DNA from: Leifsonia soli
Lineage (GTDB): Bacteria > Actinomycetota > Actinomycetes > Actinomycetales > Microbacteriaceae
Direction of reading: 5' to 3'
Assembly (NCBI RefSeq): GCF_013408745.1
Contig: NZ_JACCBJ010000001.1
Coordinates: 3,162,001-3,226,000, forward strand
DNA: 64,000 nt
Numbering within the stretch: the first letter of the stretch is position 1; each line of letters starts with the position of its first letter. The position numbers were made by a program, and so were the translations under genes. Below the pieces are notes generated by a model, which had not been told where the DNA came from, made no database searches, and worked only from the letters and a program-made list of their open reading frames with translations. Below, one piece after another: positions 48,553-57,100 of this stretch.

Positions 48553-49295
48553 GGCGTGGCTGCGGTGTCGTGGCCGCTCGGGACGGCGTCGCCTCCCGGC
48601 GTCGCGCGCTTGGTGTCGACCGCATTGCGGGCATCGAGGCGGTAGCCGCGGCCACGCTCGGTGACGATGTTCAGTCCGGCGCCCGCCGCGTCCAGCTTCT
48701 TCCGGAGATAGGAGACGTACTGGTCGATGACATTGGTGCCGATGTTCTCGGTCGTGCCCCACACCGATTCGAGGATGTCGGACCGCGACAGCGTCTTGTC
48801 CGGGTTCGTGGCGAACAGACGCAGGAGGGTGAACTCCCGCCGGCTCAGCGGCATCTCGTGCCCGGCGACGAGCGCCTGGTGCTCGTGCGAGTCGATGGTG
48901 AGGCGTCCGACGCTCACCTGCGGCCGCATCCCTGTCGGCTCGCGGCGCAGCAGCGCGCGGACGCGGGCGGCGAGCTCGGCGAACGCGAACGGCTTCGTCA
49001 GGTAGTCGTCGGCCCCCGAGTCCAGGCCGTGCACGCGGTCCTCGATGGCGTCGCGGGCGGTCAGGAGCAGGATCGGCATCGGGTTGGACGCCTCGCGGAT
49101 GTGGCGGCACAGTTCGAAGCCGCTCATGCCGGGGAGCATGACGTCGATGGCCGCGGCGGAGAACGCGTCGCTGCGCAGGGCGATGAGAGCGTCGACGCCG
49201 TTGGTGACCAGGGTCACGTCGTACCCTTCGGCCGCCAGACCGCGCTCGACGAGGCCTCCCATGTCGGGATCGTCTTCGACAACGAGCAGTTTCAT
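48549..49295 (-). CDS. OmpR-family response regulator
   Basis: The 248-residue protein has a receiver domain with acidic pair Asp8/Asp9, phospho-acceptor Asp51 (AIDVMLPGMSG) and Lys101 (LTKPF). A winged-helix effector domain follows (LSRREFTLLRLFATNPDKTLS, then VDIL-type recognition region and YLRKKLD, ending GRGYRLD). It is the partner of the kinase directly downstream. Neither the signal nor the targets can be read from the sequence. No other gene in the operon suggests a function. A C-terminal tail of about 25 residues is non-conserved. Confidence 0.92.
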   Translation of the reverse strand: MKLLVVEDDPDMGGLVERGLAAEGYDVTLVTNGVDALIALRSDAFSAAAIDVMLPGMSGFELCRHIREASNPMPILLLTARDAIEDRVHGLDSGADDYLTKPFAFAELAARVRALLRREPTGMRPQVSVGRLTIDSHEHQALVAGHEMPLSRREFTLLRLFATNPDKTLSRSDILESVWGTTENIGTNVIDQYVSYLRKKLDAAGAGLNIVTERGRGYRLDARNAVDTKRATPGGDAVPSGHDTAATP

Positions 49296-49383
49296 GCGCC
49301 CATCGTGCCACTGTTCGCCGTGCCGGTGCTCGGATGGCGCCCTCGCGCCGGGTCGCAGCGCTGAACGTTCTCGCAGGAGACGG

Positions 49384-49809
49384 TCAGCCGTGCTCGACGA
49401 CCGACTTCAGACTGTCGAGCACCATGCGCCAGTTTCCGCTCGACCGCTCGGCCTCCGCCTCGTCGGCGCAGCCGTCCTGCGTGATGGTCACGCGGGTGCC
49501 GTCGCCGTCGTCCGCGAGCAGATAGGAGACGTTCTGGTAGCTGTCGGGGATGTCCGGCTTGCCGCTGAGCGGGCTGTAATAGCTGGTGACCAGGCGCTCG
49601 CCGGGGACGATCTCCAGGATCGTGCCCTTGTCCTCGTACGGCTCGCCCTCCCACTCGCCGCGGTAGACGATCGGGCTTCCCTTCGTCCACTCCGTGGTGA
49701 CCCGGCTGCCGAACAGGTAGCGGGCGATGGTGTCGGGGTCCGTCAGGGCCGCCCACAGGCGGTCGCGGGACGCGTCGATGTGGATGTCTGCGCGTGCTGT
49801 CGTACTCAT
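49384..49809 (-). CDS. SRPBCC protein, AHSA1-like
   Basis: The 141-residue protein is of the activator-of-Hsp90-ATPase-homologue group. It has IDASRDRLWAALTDPDTIARY at the N-terminus and FGSRVTTEWTKGSPIVYRGEW, then ERSSGNWRMVLDSLKSVVEHG as the C-terminal helix. In bacteria such proteins are small ligand-binding modules, often paired with ArsR regulators; none is adjacent. ATG at 49809 is the natural start, and the very long open frame upstream on this strand is the shadow of the peptide transporter gene. Confidence 0.85.
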   Translation of the reverse strand: MSTTARADIHIDASRDRLWAALTDPDTIARYLFGSRVTTEWTKGSPIVYRGEWEGEPYEDKGTILEIVPGERLVTSYYSPLSGKPDIPDSYQNVSYLLADDGDGTRVTITQDGCADEAEAERSSGNWRMVLDSLKSVVEHG

Positions 49810-49859
49810 GCCGCCAGTCTCATCCCCTGAGGCGGCGCGGTCTTGAAGTTTCGCGACGC

Positions 49860-50297
49860 TCAGGCGTGGCCGCGGTTGATCAGGCGCGACAGCACGATGG
49901 CGCTGCGGGTGTGGTCGACGTTGGGCGCGAGCCGCACCTTCTCCAGCGCGGCCTCCAGGCTCGGGATGTCGCGCGACCGGATGTGGACGATCGCGTCGGC
50001 GCTTCCGGTGACCGTCCCTGCGTCCACGACCTCGGGAACGGCCGACAGGATGCGCAGCAGCTCCTCCGGCGAGACGGTCCCGCGGCAGAACAGCTCGACG
50101 TACGCCTCGGTGCTCATCCCATCGATCGCCGGATCGACCTGGATGGTGAACCCCCGGATGACCCCGTCGGCCACCAGGCGGTCGACGCGGCGCTTCACGG
50201 CCGAGGCCGAGAGCCCGACGACGGACCCGATGTCGCCGTATCCCGCCCGGGCGTTCTGACGGAGCAGGTCCAGGATGCTGCGATCGAGATTGTCCAC
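49860..50297 (-). CDS. Lrp/AsnC-family transcriptional regulator
   Basis: The 145-residue regulator has an N-terminal AsnC-type helix-turn-helix (LDRSILDLLRQNARAGYGDIG, SASAVKRRVDRLVADGVI, residues 4-50) and a C-terminal RAM ligand-binding domain. It is expected to respond to an amino acid. It diverges from the peptide transporter gene, which is a plausible target. The start is a GTG at 50297 with TAAGCT (50304-50309) six bases upstream. Confidence 0.9.
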   Translation of the reverse strand: MDNLDRSILDLLRQNARAGYGDIGSVVGLSASAVKRRVDRLVADGVIRGFTIQVDPAIDGMSTEAYVELFCRGTVSPEELLRILSAVPEVVDAGTVTGSADAIVHIRSRDIPSLEAALEKVRLAPNVDHTRSAIVLSRLINRGHA

Positions 50298-50445
50298 GGG
50301 GTGAGCTTATGGTGAATCGTTGCGCATAAGCCAGAGAAGCGATCGTTTTGTGCGTCTCTGTGCACAAAGGCGGCGCGACGACGGTTGTCCACTGATGCGG
50401 CGTCGGGCGTTCACCAGCGCGATCGACGGTGGGAGCATGGGCGCC

Positions 50446-51918
50446 ATGAGCAGAACGGACACCGCCCCGGACCGACGCGACGACAGCAGCCACGGCTTCT
50501 TCGGCCAGCCGCGGTCGCTCGCCAACATCTTCGGCGTGGAGATGTGGGAGCGGTTCTCGTTCTACGGCATGCAGGGCATCCTGCTCATCTACCTCTACTA
50601 CTCGGCCGAGCGCGGCGGCCTCGGCATCGACGAGGCGACGGCCACCGGCGTGGTGGGCGCCTACGGTGGCGCCGTCTACCTCTCCACCATCCTCGGAGCC
50701 TGGCTCGCCGACCGTCTGTTCGGGTCGGAGCGCGTGCTGTTCTGGAGCGCCGTCGTCATCATGGCGGGGCACATCTCGCTCGCCGTGCTCCCGGGCGTCT
50801 CCGGAGTGCTCGTCGGTCTGCTCCTGGTCGCGCTGGGAAGCGGGGGGCTGAAGGCGAACGCCACCCGGATCGTCGGGACGCTGTACTCCGAGAAGGACCC
50901 GCGGCGCGACGCCGGGTTCTCCCTCTTCTACCTCGGCATCAACCTCGGCGCCTTCGCCGGGCCGCTGCTGACCGGGCTGCTGCAGTCGACGCTCGGCTTT
51001 CACTGGGGGTTCGCGCTCGCCGCGGTCGGGATGGCCATCGGGCTGATCCAGTACTCGCTCGGCCGCAAACGCCTCCCCGATGAGGCGCGCCATGTGCCGC
51101 ATCCCCTCGAGCGCTCGCGGTACCCGCTGATGATCGGCGTCGGCGTCGCGGGGCTCGTCGTGATCGTCGTGCTGGTGCTGACAGGGCTGATCAACGCATC
51201 CAATCTGGCGCTGTGGGTGATCGGCGTGACGATCGTGGCCGCGATCGCCTACTTCGTCGTGATCCTGGGCTCGAAGCTCCTGAGCGCCGACGAGCGCAGC
51301 AGGCTGTTCGCGTTCATCCCGCTGTTCATCACCAACGCGGCGTTCTGGACGCTGTACCAGCAGCAGTTCACGGTGGTGACCATCTACTCCGACAAGCGGC
51401 TCGACCGCACCCTGTTCGGCTGGGAGTTCCCGGTCTCGTGGGTGCAGTCGATCAACCCGATCTTCATCATCGTGCTCTCGGGTGTCTTCGCGGCGATCTG
51501 GACGAAGTGGGGCGAGAAGCAGCCGTCGACGCCGATAAAGTTCGCGGCAGGGACGGTCCTCATGGGTCTCGCCTTCTTCCTGTTCCTGTTCTGGGCCGGC
51601 GGTGGCGCGAACAGCACGCCGCTCCTCGCCGTCATCGGCATCCTCTTCGTCTTCACGGTCGCCGAACTGCTGATCTCGCCGCCGGGCCTCTCGGTCACGA
51701 CCAAGCTGGCGCCTCGGTCGTTCCAGGCGCAAATGGTGGCGCTGTACTTCCTCTCGGTGGCACTCGGGACGGCGATGGCCGGCCAGCTCGGCAAGCTCTT
51801 CACGACCGTGCCAGAAGGCATCTACTTCAGCATCATCGGCGGCATCGCCATCGCGATCGGCGTGGTGCTGGCGCTGTTGAGTCCGTGGGTGCTGCGGCTC
51901 ATGCGCGGGGTGCGGTGA
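50446..51918 (+). CDS. POT-family proton-dependent peptide transporter
   Basis: The product is 490 residues with twelve to fourteen membrane helices. POT signatures are visible: the ExxERF-type EMWERFSFYGMQG (near 31-43), GAYGGAVYLSTILGAWLADR and FSLFYLGINLGAFAGPLLTG. It imports di- and tripeptides with protons. ATG 50437 and ATG 50446 are both possible; the second has GGGA eleven bases upstream. An Lrp-type regulator is divergent from it, with 148 bp between the starts and no other gene. Confidence 0.9.
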   Translation: MSRTDTAPDRRDDSSHGFFGQPRSLANIFGVEMWERFSFYGMQGILLIYLYYSAERGGLGIDEATATGVVGAYGGAVYLSTILGAWLADRLFGSERVLFWSAVVIMAGHISLAVLPGVSGVLVGLLLVALGSGGLKANATRIVGTLYSEKDPRRDAGFSLFYLGINLGAFAGPLLTGLLQSTLGFHWGFALAAVGMAIGLIQYSLGRKRLPDEARHVPHPLERSRYPLMIGVGVAGLVVIVVLVLTGLINASNLALWVIGVTIVAAIAYFVVILGSKLLSADERSRLFAFIPLFITNAAFWTLYQQQFTVVTIYSDKRLDRTLFGWEFPVSWVQSINPIFIIVLSGVFAAIWTKWGEKQPSTPIKFAAGTVLMGLAFFLFLFWAGGGANSTPLLAVIGILFVFTVAELLISPPGLSVTTKLAPRSFQAQMVALYFLSVALGTAMAGQLGKLFTTVPEGIYFSIIGGIAIAIGVVLALLSPWVLRLMRGVR

Positions 51919-51962
51919 GGGCGACCGCGGGGCTCGCGCGCGGCGGCTGGGATACTGGGGCG

Positions 51963-52622
51963 ATGGCAGAGATTCTTGCGGTGTGCCGGGTCGAGCAGCT
52001 CCTCCCCGACAGCGGGACCATCGGCGTCACGGCCATCGACAAGCGGCCGGTGGAGAAGCGGCTGCGGGTGCGGCCGCTCGGGTTGCACGGCGACGTGCAG
52101 GCCGACCGCAAGCACCACGGAGGGGCGTCGAAGGCGCTGTACGCGTACGCCGACGAGGACGCCCAGGACTGGGCCGCTGAGCTCGACCGCCCCATCCCGC
52201 CCGGGCTCTTCGGTGAGAACCTGCGAACGTCCGGGATCGACGTCAACGGCGCGGAGATCGGGGAGCGCTGGCGGATCGGCGACGAGGTCGTCGTCGAGGT
52301 GACGTGCCCCCGGGAGCCCTGCGCCACCTTCCAGCGGCGGATGCAGGAGCCGCAGTGGGTCAAGCGCTTCACCGAGCGGGGCCGCCCAGGGGCGTACCTC
52401 TCGGTGGTGAAGTCGGGCGGCATCGGAGCGGGAGACCGCATCGAGGTGCTCTCGCGGCCCGGCCACGGCGTGACGGTCGCATCGTGGTTCTCCGGAGCGG
52501 ATGCCGCGCAGGCCGACGCGCTGGAAGCGGCGGAGGCGGCGGGGTCGGTCACGCTGGTCGGCGAGATCAGGGAGGCGATCCACAAACTACGCTCGCGCCG
52601 TTTACTTGTTCTTGACAAGTGA
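51963..52622 (+). CDS. MOSC-domain protein
   Basis: The 219-residue protein has the MOSC (molybdenum cofactor sulphurase C-terminal) domain: GLHGDVQADRKHHGGASKALY (near 38-58), FGENLRTSGID (near 80) and the conserved cysteine in CPREPCATFQ (near 117-126). It resembles YiiM-type proteins that reduce N-hydroxylated compounds using molybdenum cofactor; this is family knowledge and not proven here. The likely -10 GATACT (51951-51956) is six bases before the ATG. Its last codons overlap the regulatory palindromes of the next transcription unit. Confidence 0.87.
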   Translation: MAEILAVCRVEQLLPDSGTIGVTAIDKRPVEKRLRVRPLGLHGDVQADRKHHGGASKALYAYADEDAQDWAAELDRPIPPGLFGENLRTSGIDVNGAEIGERWRIGDEVVVEVTCPREPCATFQRRMQEPQWVKRFTERGRPGAYLSVVKSGGIGAGDRIEVLSRPGHGVTVASWFSGADAAQADALEAAEAAGSVTLVGEIREAIHKLRSRRLLVLDK

Positions 52623-52639
52623 ACTTGCAAAGAGCAAGC
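52604..52639 (+). promoter_or_regulatory. Paired operator palindromes before the VOC-HxlR unit
   Basis: Two inverted repeats share one design: ACTTGT-N5-ACAAGT (52604-52620) and ACTTGC-N5-GCAAGC (52623-52639, one mismatch). Their centres are 19 bp apart, about two helix turns. A TTGACA -35 box (52612-52617) lies inside the first. The site is probably bound by the HxlR regulator encoded 500 bp downstream. Confidence 0.6.
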
Positions 52640-52668
52640 TAGTGCCACACCGACGACCGGAGGACACC

Positions 52669-53127
52669 ATGGCAACGAACATCTTCGTCAACTTCCCGAC
52701 GAGCGACCTCGAGCGCGCGAAGGCCTTCTACGAGGCTCTCGGGTACACCATCAACCCCATGTTCACGGATGACAACGCGGCCTGCGTCGTCGTCCTCAGC
52801 GACACCATCTACTTCATGGTCCAGACGCGCGAGTTCCTCGCCACGTTCACGGACAAGCAGATCATCGACCCGGCCACCCAGACCGGAGCCACCATCGCCC
52901 TCAGCCAGGACTCCCGCGAGGACGTCGACGCGATCGTCGCCCGCGGCCTCGAGGCGGGCGGCACGGAGCCGCGGCCGGCGCAGGACTACGGCTTCATGTA
53001 CTCGCGCGACCTGGAGGACCCGGACGGCAACAACCTCTCCTACCTCTACATGGCGCCCGAGGCCGTGGAGAAGGGCCCGGAGGCGTACATGGCCGAGCAC
53101 GCGGCCGACGCTCCGGCGCAGGCCTGA
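52669..53127 (+). CDS. VOC-family protein (glyoxalase/bleomycin-resistance fold)
   Basis: The 152-residue protein has one vicinal-oxygen-chelate repeat pair: IFVNFPTSDLERAKAFYEAL at the N-terminus and RDLEDPDGNNLSYLYM near the C-terminus, the latter holding a usual metal-ligand position. PhnB/YycE-like members bind or modify small electrophiles, but the function here is unknown. GGAGGA lies six bases before the ATG. It is followed by the HxlR-family gene after 13 bp, and both lie behind the paired palindromes at 52604-52639, suggesting an inducible two-gene unit. Confidence 0.87.
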   Translation: MATNIFVNFPTSDLERAKAFYEALGYTINPMFTDDNAACVVVLSDTIYFMVQTREFLATFTDKQIIDPATQTGATIALSQDSREDVDAIVARGLEAGGTEPRPAQDYGFMYSRDLEDPDGNNLSYLYMAPEAVEKGPEAYMAEHAADAPAQA

Positions 53128-53140
53128 CTCGGCCTCCCGG

Positions 53141-53851
53141 ATGGCGGCTCGGGCGCCCCGCGGTTTCGGCCAGGCCGGAGGCGTGGCGCGCGCGGTGGAG
53201 CGGGTCGGGGAACGGTGGGCGCTGCTCATCGTCCGCGACCTGCTCGCCGGCGCGCGCCGCTACAGCGACCTCAAGGCGGGCCTTCCGCGGATCCCGACCA
53301 ACATCCTCAGCGACCGGCTGAAAGAACTGCAGCTGGCCGGCATCATCCGCCGCGTCCCGACCGTGCGCGGCGGCTACGAGCTGACGCCGCTCGGCCGTCA
53401 GCTCGAACCGGTCGTGCTCGCCCTCGAGCGCTGGGGATGGGCGGCGCCCGGCGAACCGGCCGAGGGGGAAGTGCTGACGGCCGACGCGCTCGCGGTCACC
53501 CTGCGGGCGGCCTTCCGGGGCGAGGTCGCGGGGGAGTTCCCACCGACCGAGTACCTCATCCACACCGGAGAGACCTCCGTGAGCGCCGTGGTCGCCGCCG
53601 GTGACCTCGACGTGATGGACGTCGGTCCCGACGCTCTCCCGCAGCCCCAGCGACGGGTGGCGATCGCCCCGCCGGAGGATGTGCTGGAGTTCCGCGTGGA
53701 GCGGGAACGGCTCGGCGATCTCCTCGGTGGTGAGCTGCCGCCGCTCGACGTCGAGACCGGCGACCGGCGCCTGGTGGACCGGTTCCGTCGGACGTTCCGC
53801 TTCGACGGGATCTCCGGCGCCGACGCGACCAGGGAGGCCTCGGTCGCCTGA
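53141..53851 (+). CDS. HxlR-family regulator with C-terminal sterol-carrier-like domain
   Basis: The product has 236 residues. Residues about 12-105 are an HxlR winged helix: VARAVERVGERWALLIVRDL, RRYSDLKAGLPRIPTNILSD and RLKELQLAGIIRRV. The remaining 130 residues form an extra domain seen in longer HxlR proteins, similar to SCP2-like folds, that may bind a hydrophobic inducer. HxlR proteins sense electrophiles or other small molecules and usually repress an adjacent gene, here most likely the VOC gene and itself. The ATG has no strong ribosome binding site, so translation may depend on coupling with the VOC gene. Confidence 0.85.
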   Translation: MAARAPRGFGQAGGVARAVERVGERWALLIVRDLLAGARRYSDLKAGLPRIPTNILSDRLKELQLAGIIRRVPTVRGGYELTPLGRQLEPVVLALERWGWAAPGEPAEGEVLTADALAVTLRAAFRGEVAGEFPPTEYLIHTGETSVSAVVAAGDLDVMDVGPDALPQPQRRVAIAPPEDVLEFRVERERLGDLLGGELPPLDVETGDRRLVDRFRRTFRFDGISGADATREASVA

Positions 53852-53912
53852 CGCTCGTGCGGGCATCGACCCCGCGTATCGGGCATGCGGGATTCAGCAG
53901 TACGATCGCACA

Positions 53913-54806
53913 ATGGAACTGCGGCAGCTGGAGCACTTCGTCACCGTCGCCGAAGAGCGGCACTTCACCCGCGCGGCCGAACTGCTGCGGATCTCCCAGT
54001 CAGGACTGTCCGCATCCATCCGCTCGCTCGAGCAGGAGCTGGGCACGTCGCTGTTCATCCGCAGCACCCGCCGCGTGGAGCTGACCGCCGCCGGTCAGGC
54101 GCTGCTGGCCGACTCGGTGCGCACCCTCGCGAGTGCGGCCGCAGCGCGCGACGCCGTCGCCGCGGTGCGCGGACTCGTGCGCGGGCGCCTGACGATCGGG
54201 GCGGAACCGTGCCTCGGCTCAGTCGACCTGCCCGCAGAGCTCGCCGCCTTCCGCACCGCCAACCCGGGGGTCGAGGTGCGGCTGCGCTACTCGGGCTCGG
54301 AGGAGCTGGTGGATGAGGTGGCCGGCGGCCGAGCGGACGTCGCCCTCGTCGTGGACACCGGTCACACGCCGGCCGGAGTGCACCTTCGGCCGCTGAGCAC
54401 GCAGCAGATGCTCGTGCTCTGCCACCCGGAGCATCCCTTCGCCGCCGAGCGGAGCATCCCGCTGGAGGCCCTGCGCGGGGAACCGCTCGTCGGCTTCCAG
54501 GACGGCTGGGGTGCTCAGGCATTGAGCCGGCGCGCGTTCGCCGCCGCCGGGTTCGACTACCGGGCGGCGATGGAGGTCAACGACGTGCATCCCCTGCTCG
54601 ACCTCGTCGGCTACAACCTGGGGGTCGCGGTCGTGCCGGAGAGCTTCGCGCGCAAGCGTCCGGACGCCCTGCGCGCCGTCCGGCTCCAGGACGCCCCGGT
54701 CTGGACCGTCGCAGTCGCGGTGGCCGAGCAGCCGAGCCCGGCGGCTTCCGCGTTCCTCGCCCAGCTCGATCCGGTGGCCCTGGCCCCCGCCACCGCCAGC
54801 TCCTGA
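53913..54806 (+). CDS. LysR-family transcriptional regulator
   Basis: The 297-residue regulator has an N-terminal helix-turn-helix (LRQLEHFVTVAEERHFTRAAE, LLRISQSGLSASIRSLEQELG, residues 3-45) and a periplasmic-binding-like effector domain (about 90-290). The transcript appears leaderless, with TACGAT (53901-53906) six bases before the ATG. The usual divergently transcribed target is absent: the upstream neighbour is co-oriented, and the aldo/keto reductases are convergent, so the target is unclear. Its stop codon lies inside a long hairpin. Confidence 0.9.
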   Translation: MELRQLEHFVTVAEERHFTRAAELLRISQSGLSASIRSLEQELGTSLFIRSTRRVELTAAGQALLADSVRTLASAAAARDAVAAVRGLVRGRLTIGAEPCLGSVDLPAELAAFRTANPGVEVRLRYSGSEELVDEVAGGRADVALVVDTGHTPAGVHLRPLSTQQMLVLCHPEHPFAAERSIPLEALRGEPLVGFQDGWGAQALSRRAFAAAGFDYRAAMEVNDVHPLLDLVGYNLGVAVVPESFARKRPDALRAVRLQDAPVWTVAVAVAEQPSPAASAFLAQLDPVALAPATASS

Positions 54807-54858
54807 GTTCTTCCGCCCGGCAGCGCGTGCGCGGGCGAAAAACTCAGGAGCCGGCGGT
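54792..54858. terminator. Long bidirectional terminator hairpin
   Basis: An imperfect inverted repeat of about 29 bp per arm lies between the convergent LysR and aldo/keto reductase genes. The core is GCTCCTGAGTT/AACTCAGGAGC (54799-54809 and 54841-54851). CGCCCG/CGGGCG lies nearer the loop and ACCGCC/GGCGGT at the base. A-runs on one strand and TTCTT on the other fit termination in both directions. Confidence 0.8.
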
Positions 54859-54872
54859 GGGGGAGGCCCGGG

Positions 54873-55736
54873 TCAGGCGGCGTTGAGGCGCTCGAGCTCC
54901 TCGGGGGTGAGCTCGACGTCGACGGCCGTGACGGAGTCGCGGATCGTCTCGGGGCGCGACGAGCCCGGGATGGGGATGACGTACGGGCTCTGCGCCAGGT
55001 GCCACGCGAGCGCGACGACCTGCGGGCTGATGCCGCGTGCGTCGGCCACGTCCTTGAACGGCTCGAACCGGCTGCCCAGGTCGCCCGCCGAGGTGATGCC
55101 TCCGAGCGGGCTCCACGGCAGGAACGCGATGCCGAGCTCGTCGGCGAGGCGCAGCTCCGGCTCGCTGGAGCGGAACGCGGGGGAGAACTGGTTCTGCACC
55201 GACACCAGCCGGCCGCCCAGGATCTCCTGCGCCTCCCGGATCTGCTGCGGGTTCGCGTTCGAGATGCCGGCCATGCGGATCACGCCGTCGTCCAGCAGGT
55301 CCCGGATCGCTCCCACCGACTCGGCGTACGGGACCTCGGGGTCGGGCCGGTGGAACTGGTACAGGCCGATGGCGTCGCCGCCGAGACGGCGGAGCGACTC
55401 CTTCGCGGCCTGCTTGAGGTAGTCCGGATGCCCGTTCAGCGTCCACGAGCCGTCGCCGGGGCGCAGGTGCCCGCCCTTGGTGGCGACAAGCACGGAGGAG
55501 GCGTCCCCGCCCGTCCACGTGCGGAGCGCCTCGGCGATCAGCTCCTCGTTGTGACCGACCTCGTCCGCGTGCAGGTGGTACGCGTCAGCGGTGTCGATGA
55601 AGGTGATGCCCTCGTCGAGCGCCGCGTGGATGGTCTTGATCGAACGCTCGCGGTCGGGGCGTCCTTCGATCGACATGGGCATCCCGCCCAGGCCGATGGC
55701 CGAGACCTGGACGTCGCCGATAGTACGTGTCTTCAC
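54873..55736 (-). CDS. Aldo/keto reductase (second of a tandem pair)
   Basis: The 287-residue TIM-barrel oxidoreductase has the tetrad Asp48, Tyr53 (FIDTADAYH), Lys87 (ATKGGH) and His129 (LYQFHRPDP). The C-terminal NADPH-binding segment is IPGSSRPETIRDS. It starts with GTG at 55736, with AAGGAG about six bases upstream. The other reductase (55768-56739) lies directly upstream on the same strand, 31 bp away, so they form an operon. The two proteins are clearly different subfamilies and not a recent duplication. The substrate is unknown. Confidence 0.9.
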   Translation of the reverse strand: MKTRTIGDVQVSAIGLGGMPMSIEGRPDRERSIKTIHAALDEGITFIDTADAYHLHADEVGHNEELIAEALRTWTGGDASSVLVATKGGHLRPGDGSWTLNGHPDYLKQAAKESLRRLGGDAIGLYQFHRPDPEVPYAESVGAIRDLLDDGVIRMAGISNANPQQIREAQEILGGRLVSVQNQFSPAFRSSEPELRLADELGIAFLPWSPLGGITSAGDLGSRFEPFKDVADARGISPQVVALAWHLAQSPYVIPIPGSSRPETIRDSVTAVDVELTPEELERLNAA

Positions 55737-55767
55737 TCGTTCTCCTTCGTCTTCGTTGTGCCCGGGG

Positions 55768-56739
55768 TCACCAGGCGTAGTCCTCTGGGGCCGTCTTGTG
55801 GCCCGGGAAGATCTCGTCGAGTCGCGCGAGCGCAGCGTCGTCGAGGTGGATGTCGAGCGCGCGCAGACCGCCGTCGAGCTGTTCGTGGGTGCGCGGCCCG
55901 ATGATGGGGCCCGTGACGCCGGGCCGGGTCAGCAGCCAGGCGAGGGCGAGGTCGCCCGGCTCGTGTCCGAGCTGGGCGGCGAAGTCCTCGTACGCCTCGA
56001 TCGCGTCGCGGTGCTTCTCGAGCGTCTCGGCGGCGCGGCCTTCGAGCCGGCGCTTGCCCTCGTTCTGCTTGCGGATGACCCCGCCGAGGAGGCCGCCGTG
56101 CAGGGGCGACCAGGCGATGACGCCGACGCCGTTCGCCTGGGCGGCGGGCAGCACCTCCAGCTCCACCTGGCGGGTGAGGAGGTTGTAGATCGACTGCTCG
56201 CTGACGAGCCCCAGGTGGTTGCGCTTGCGCGCCTCCGCCTGAGCCGTCGCGATGTGCCAGCCGGCGAAGTTGCTCGACCCGGCGTACAGGATCTTGCCCT
56301 GCGCGACGGCCGTCTCGATCGCCTGCCAGATCTCATCCCACGGGGTGTCCCTGTCGATGTGGTGGAACTGGTAGATGTCGATGTAGTCGGTCTGCAGGCG
56401 CTGCAGGCTGGCGTCGAGGGCGCGACGGATGTTGAGCGCCGACAGGCGGTTCTCGTTCGGCCAGTCGCCCATGTCGCCGTACAGCTTGGTGGCGATCACC
56501 GTGCGCTCGCGGCGGCCGCCGCCCTGGGCGAACCAGTTGCCGACGATCGTCTCGGTGGCTCCGCGGCCCTTGTGCTGGCCGTAGACGTTGGCGGTGTCGA
56601 AGTAGTTGATGCCCGCATCGTGCGCGGCGTCCATGATCCGGTGGGAATCCTCTTCGCTGGTCTGCGGACCGAAGTTCATCGTGCCGAGGACGAGGCGCGA
56701 GACCTTCAGGCCGGACCGGCCCAGGTGTGTGTACTCCAT
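55768..56739 (-). CDS. Aldo/keto reductase (first of a tandem pair, YajO/YhdN-like)
   Basis: The product is 323 residues with tetrad Asp48, Tyr53 (YFDTANVYGQ), Lys85 (ATKLYGD) and His126 (YQFHHIDR). C-terminal IIGPRTHEQLDGG is the nucleotide-binding segment of general stress-type reductases. ATG 56739 is chosen; GTG at 56748 would add three residues. No TANNNT element stands at the leaderless distance, so the promoter lies further upstream in the 91-bp gap before the glutaredoxin gene. Confidence 0.88.
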   Translation of the reverse strand: MEYTHLGRSGLKVSRLVLGTMNFGPQTSEEDSHRIMDAAHDAGINYFDTANVYGQHKGRGATETIVGNWFAQGGGRRERTVIATKLYGDMGDWPNENRLSALNIRRALDASLQRLQTDYIDIYQFHHIDRDTPWDEIWQAIETAVAQGKILYAGSSNFAGWHIATAQAEARKRNHLGLVSEQSIYNLLTRQVELEVLPAAQANGVGVIAWSPLHGGLLGGVIRKQNEGKRRLEGRAAETLEKHRDAIEAYEDFAAQLGHEPGDLALAWLLTRPGVTGPIIGPRTHEQLDGGLRALDIHLDDAALARLDEIFPGHKTAPEDYAW

Positions 56740-56830
56740 ATCCGCCACTCAACGCCCCGCCGAGTCAGATGTCCAACAGGTGGTGTGGATGGGATTGCGC
56801 AGTCCCGACGATGAATGGAGTCAGCCTTCG

Positions 56831-57088
56831 TCAGGCGCGGAGGGCCGCCTCGAGTTCGGGGTCGGTCGGCTCGACCAGGTGGCGGCCGTCCGGGAAGACG
56901 ATCACCGGGATGTTCGTGCGGCCGCTGATCTGCTGGGCGCGGTCGGCCTCTTCCGGGCGGGCGACGAGGTCGATGTACTCGTAGTCGGCGCCGAGGCGGT
57001 CGAGGAGGGACTTCGAGCGGATGCAGTCGCGGCACCAGTCGGCACCGAAGACGGTCACGCGGTCGAAGGGCGCGGTCGGAGAGGTCAT
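56831..57088 (-). CDS. Glutaredoxin/mycoredoxin-like protein
   Basis: The 85-residue thioredoxin-fold protein has active site WCRDC (Cys19 and Cys22) and a cis-proline loop in TNIPVIVFPDG. In actinobacteria, which lack glutathione, such proteins usually work with mycothiol (mycoredoxin) or as NrdH-like donors; the CxxC spacing fits either. TAGCCT (57095-57100), whose first three bases are the stop codon of the upstream kinase gene, ends six bases before the ATG. Confidence 0.87.
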   Translation of the reverse strand: MTSPTAPFDRVTVFGADWCRDCIRSKSLLDRLGADYEYIDLVARPEEADRAQQISGRTNIPVIVFPDGRHLVEPTDPELEAALRA

Positions 57089-57094
57089 TGCTCC

Positions 57095-57100
57095 AGGCTA
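57095..57100 (-). promoter_or_regulatory. -10 hexamer TAGCCT overlapping the kinase stop codon
   Basis: The TAG stop of the kinase gene (57098-57100, minus strand) opens a TAGCCT that ends six bases before the glutaredoxin ATG at 57088. Confidence 0.45.

Noticed and set aside
49384-51732. A 782-residue minus-strand frame
   Set aside because: Only its last 141 residues form a real SRPBCC protein. The rest is antisense to the Lrp and peptide transporter region.
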